A model generated the notes under the pieces. The model had not been told where the DNA came from. It did no database searches and saw nothing but the letters and a program-made list of their open reading frames with translations. Below, piece after piece: positions 34,057-34,563 of a stretch of 34,563 bases of DNA. The translations under genes were made by a program, and so were the position numbers. Each line of letters opens with the position of its first letter. Position 1 is the stretch's first letter. The stretch comes from Deltaproteobacteria bacterium (GTDB lineage Bacteria; Desulfobacterota; Syntrophia; Syntrophales; UBA2210): NCBI GenBank assembly GCA_018399535.1, contig JAGYOR010000006.1:1-34563 (forward strand), written 5' to 3'.

Positions 34057-34563
34057 ATGATGACATATGCCGAGTTTCTTCGGGAATACCTGCCTGCCCT
34101 TCTGAAGGGAACCGTCGTCACGCTTGAGCAGACGGCGTTGGGCATCCTGGTCGCCGTCATCGTCGCCGTCATCATGGCCTTTATGAAAATGGCCCCTTTT
34201 TTTGCTCTCCGGTGGTTTGGCATAGCATACATAGAAGTGTTCCGGGGAACATCGCTCCTGGTGCAGCTGTACTGGATATTTTTCGTACTTCCGCTCTTCG
34301 GGTTTACACTTGACAAGTTTACGGCGGGATTTCTCGCCGTCGGTTTGAACCTGGGCGCCTATGGCGCCGAACTTGTCCGGGGGGGCATACAGGCCGTGCC
34401 TCGGGGGCAGTACGAGGCGGCAGTCGCGCTCGGTTTTTCGCCGTTCACGCGTATGCGGAGAATCATTTTTCCCCAGGCCCTGCTGAAAATGCTGCCGCCC
34501 TGGGGTAATCTGCTGATCGAGCTGCTCAAGGCGACGGCGCTGGTCGCCTTGATATCCGTGACC
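34057..34563 (+). CDS. ehuC: Ectoine/amino acid ABC transporter permease, 5' part (runs off window)
   Basis: The first 169 residues of an inner-membrane permease of the polar amino acid (HisM/EhuC) type. It has the family start YLPALLKGTVVTLEQTALGI, hydrophobic helices near 20-45 and 55-80, IEVFRGTSLLVQLYWIFFVLP, and the EAA loop EAAVALGFSPFTRMRRIIFPQAL, which contacts the ATPase. The frame is open to the last base. Pairing with ehuB suggests ectoine uptake; ehuD and ehuA are expected beyond the edge. ATG 34057 has an in-frame ATG just after it at 34060. Confidence 0.88.
   Translation, partial: MMTYAEFLREYLPALLKGTVVTLEQTALGILVAVIVAVIMAFMKMAPFFALRWFGIAYIEVFRGTSLLVQLYWIFFVLPLFGFTLDKFTAGFLAVGLNLGAYGAELVRGGIQAVPRGQYEAAVALGFSPFTRMRRIIFPQALLKMLPPWGNLLIELLKATALVALISVT

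Noticed and set aside
1-34563. Mobile elements, phage, CRISPR, toxin-antitoxin or defence genes
   Set aside because: No transposase, integrase, direct-repeat array or defence-type domain was seen. The tRNA-Pro 3' end is not followed by integrase or a repeated attachment copy.

Overview
This is about 34.6 kb of a chromosome from a Gram-negative, probably anaerobic bacterium of moderate to high GC. The gene set (LptD-type outer membrane with lipid A and heptose core genes, PduO-type cobalamin adenosyltransferase, a DUF4416-yicC-gmk-rpoZ run, DUF1178, a TolB-like extension on BamA) looks most like the former Deltaproteobacteria, i.e. Desulfobacterota of the Syntrophales or a related order. That placement is inference from gene content, not a search. 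I see no insertion sequence, phage gene, CRISPR array or rRNA.

Layout. (1) 1-743, plus strand: the C-terminal end of endonuclease III, then a small flavin-binding protein. (2) 758-6076, minus strand: one probable operon reading DUF1178 protein, a fused cysteine synthase/cysteinyl-tRNA synthetase, a PNPOx-like protein, a cysteine-free MutY-like glycosylase, a VOC protein and a cobalamin adenosyltransferase. (3) 6077-6305: a regulatory-looking gap with two back-to-back inverted repeats, then tRNA-Pro(CGG). (4) 6345-12657, minus strand: pilC, and a housekeeping block transcribed as hldE1, DUF4416, yicC, gmk, rpoZ, pyrF, rlmB, with several overlapping gene junctions. (5) 12658-12951: a divergent promoter region containing a 22-bp dyad between the hldE1 and lysS promoters. 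(6) 12952-29904, plus strand: lysS, then an envelope cluster lolC/E, lolD, bamA, ompH/skp, lpxD, lpxA, a Gfo/Idh oxidoreductase, lpxB, msbA, lpxK, waaF, gmhB, waaC and a Trm112-like protein. (7) 29997-34563: an exported DUF151 bifunctional-nuclease-like protein, a nitroreductase, an outer membrane beta-barrel protein on the minus strand, a 515-base non-coding stretch with a terminator, then an ectoine-type ABC importer (binding protein and the start of the permease).

Functionally the centre of the window builds the outer membrane. LolCDE-type transport releases lipoproteins, BamA and Skp insert and chaperone beta-barrels, LpxD/A/B/K make lipid A, MsbA flips it, and HldE1, GmhB, WaaF and WaaC make and attach the heptose core. 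Notable absences from an otherwise compact lipid A cluster are fabZ, a UDP-diacylglucosamine hydrolase (lpxH or lpxI) and the Kdo transferase waaA; the Gfo/Idh gene sits between lpxA and lpxB.

The most unusual items are the CysK-CysS fusion with altered synthetase residues, the iron-sulfur-free MutY relative with Glu at the catalytic Asp position, the secreted DUF151 protein, the TolB-like extension of BamA, and a 42-codon ORF that exactly fills the gap between the oxidoreductase gene and lpxB.
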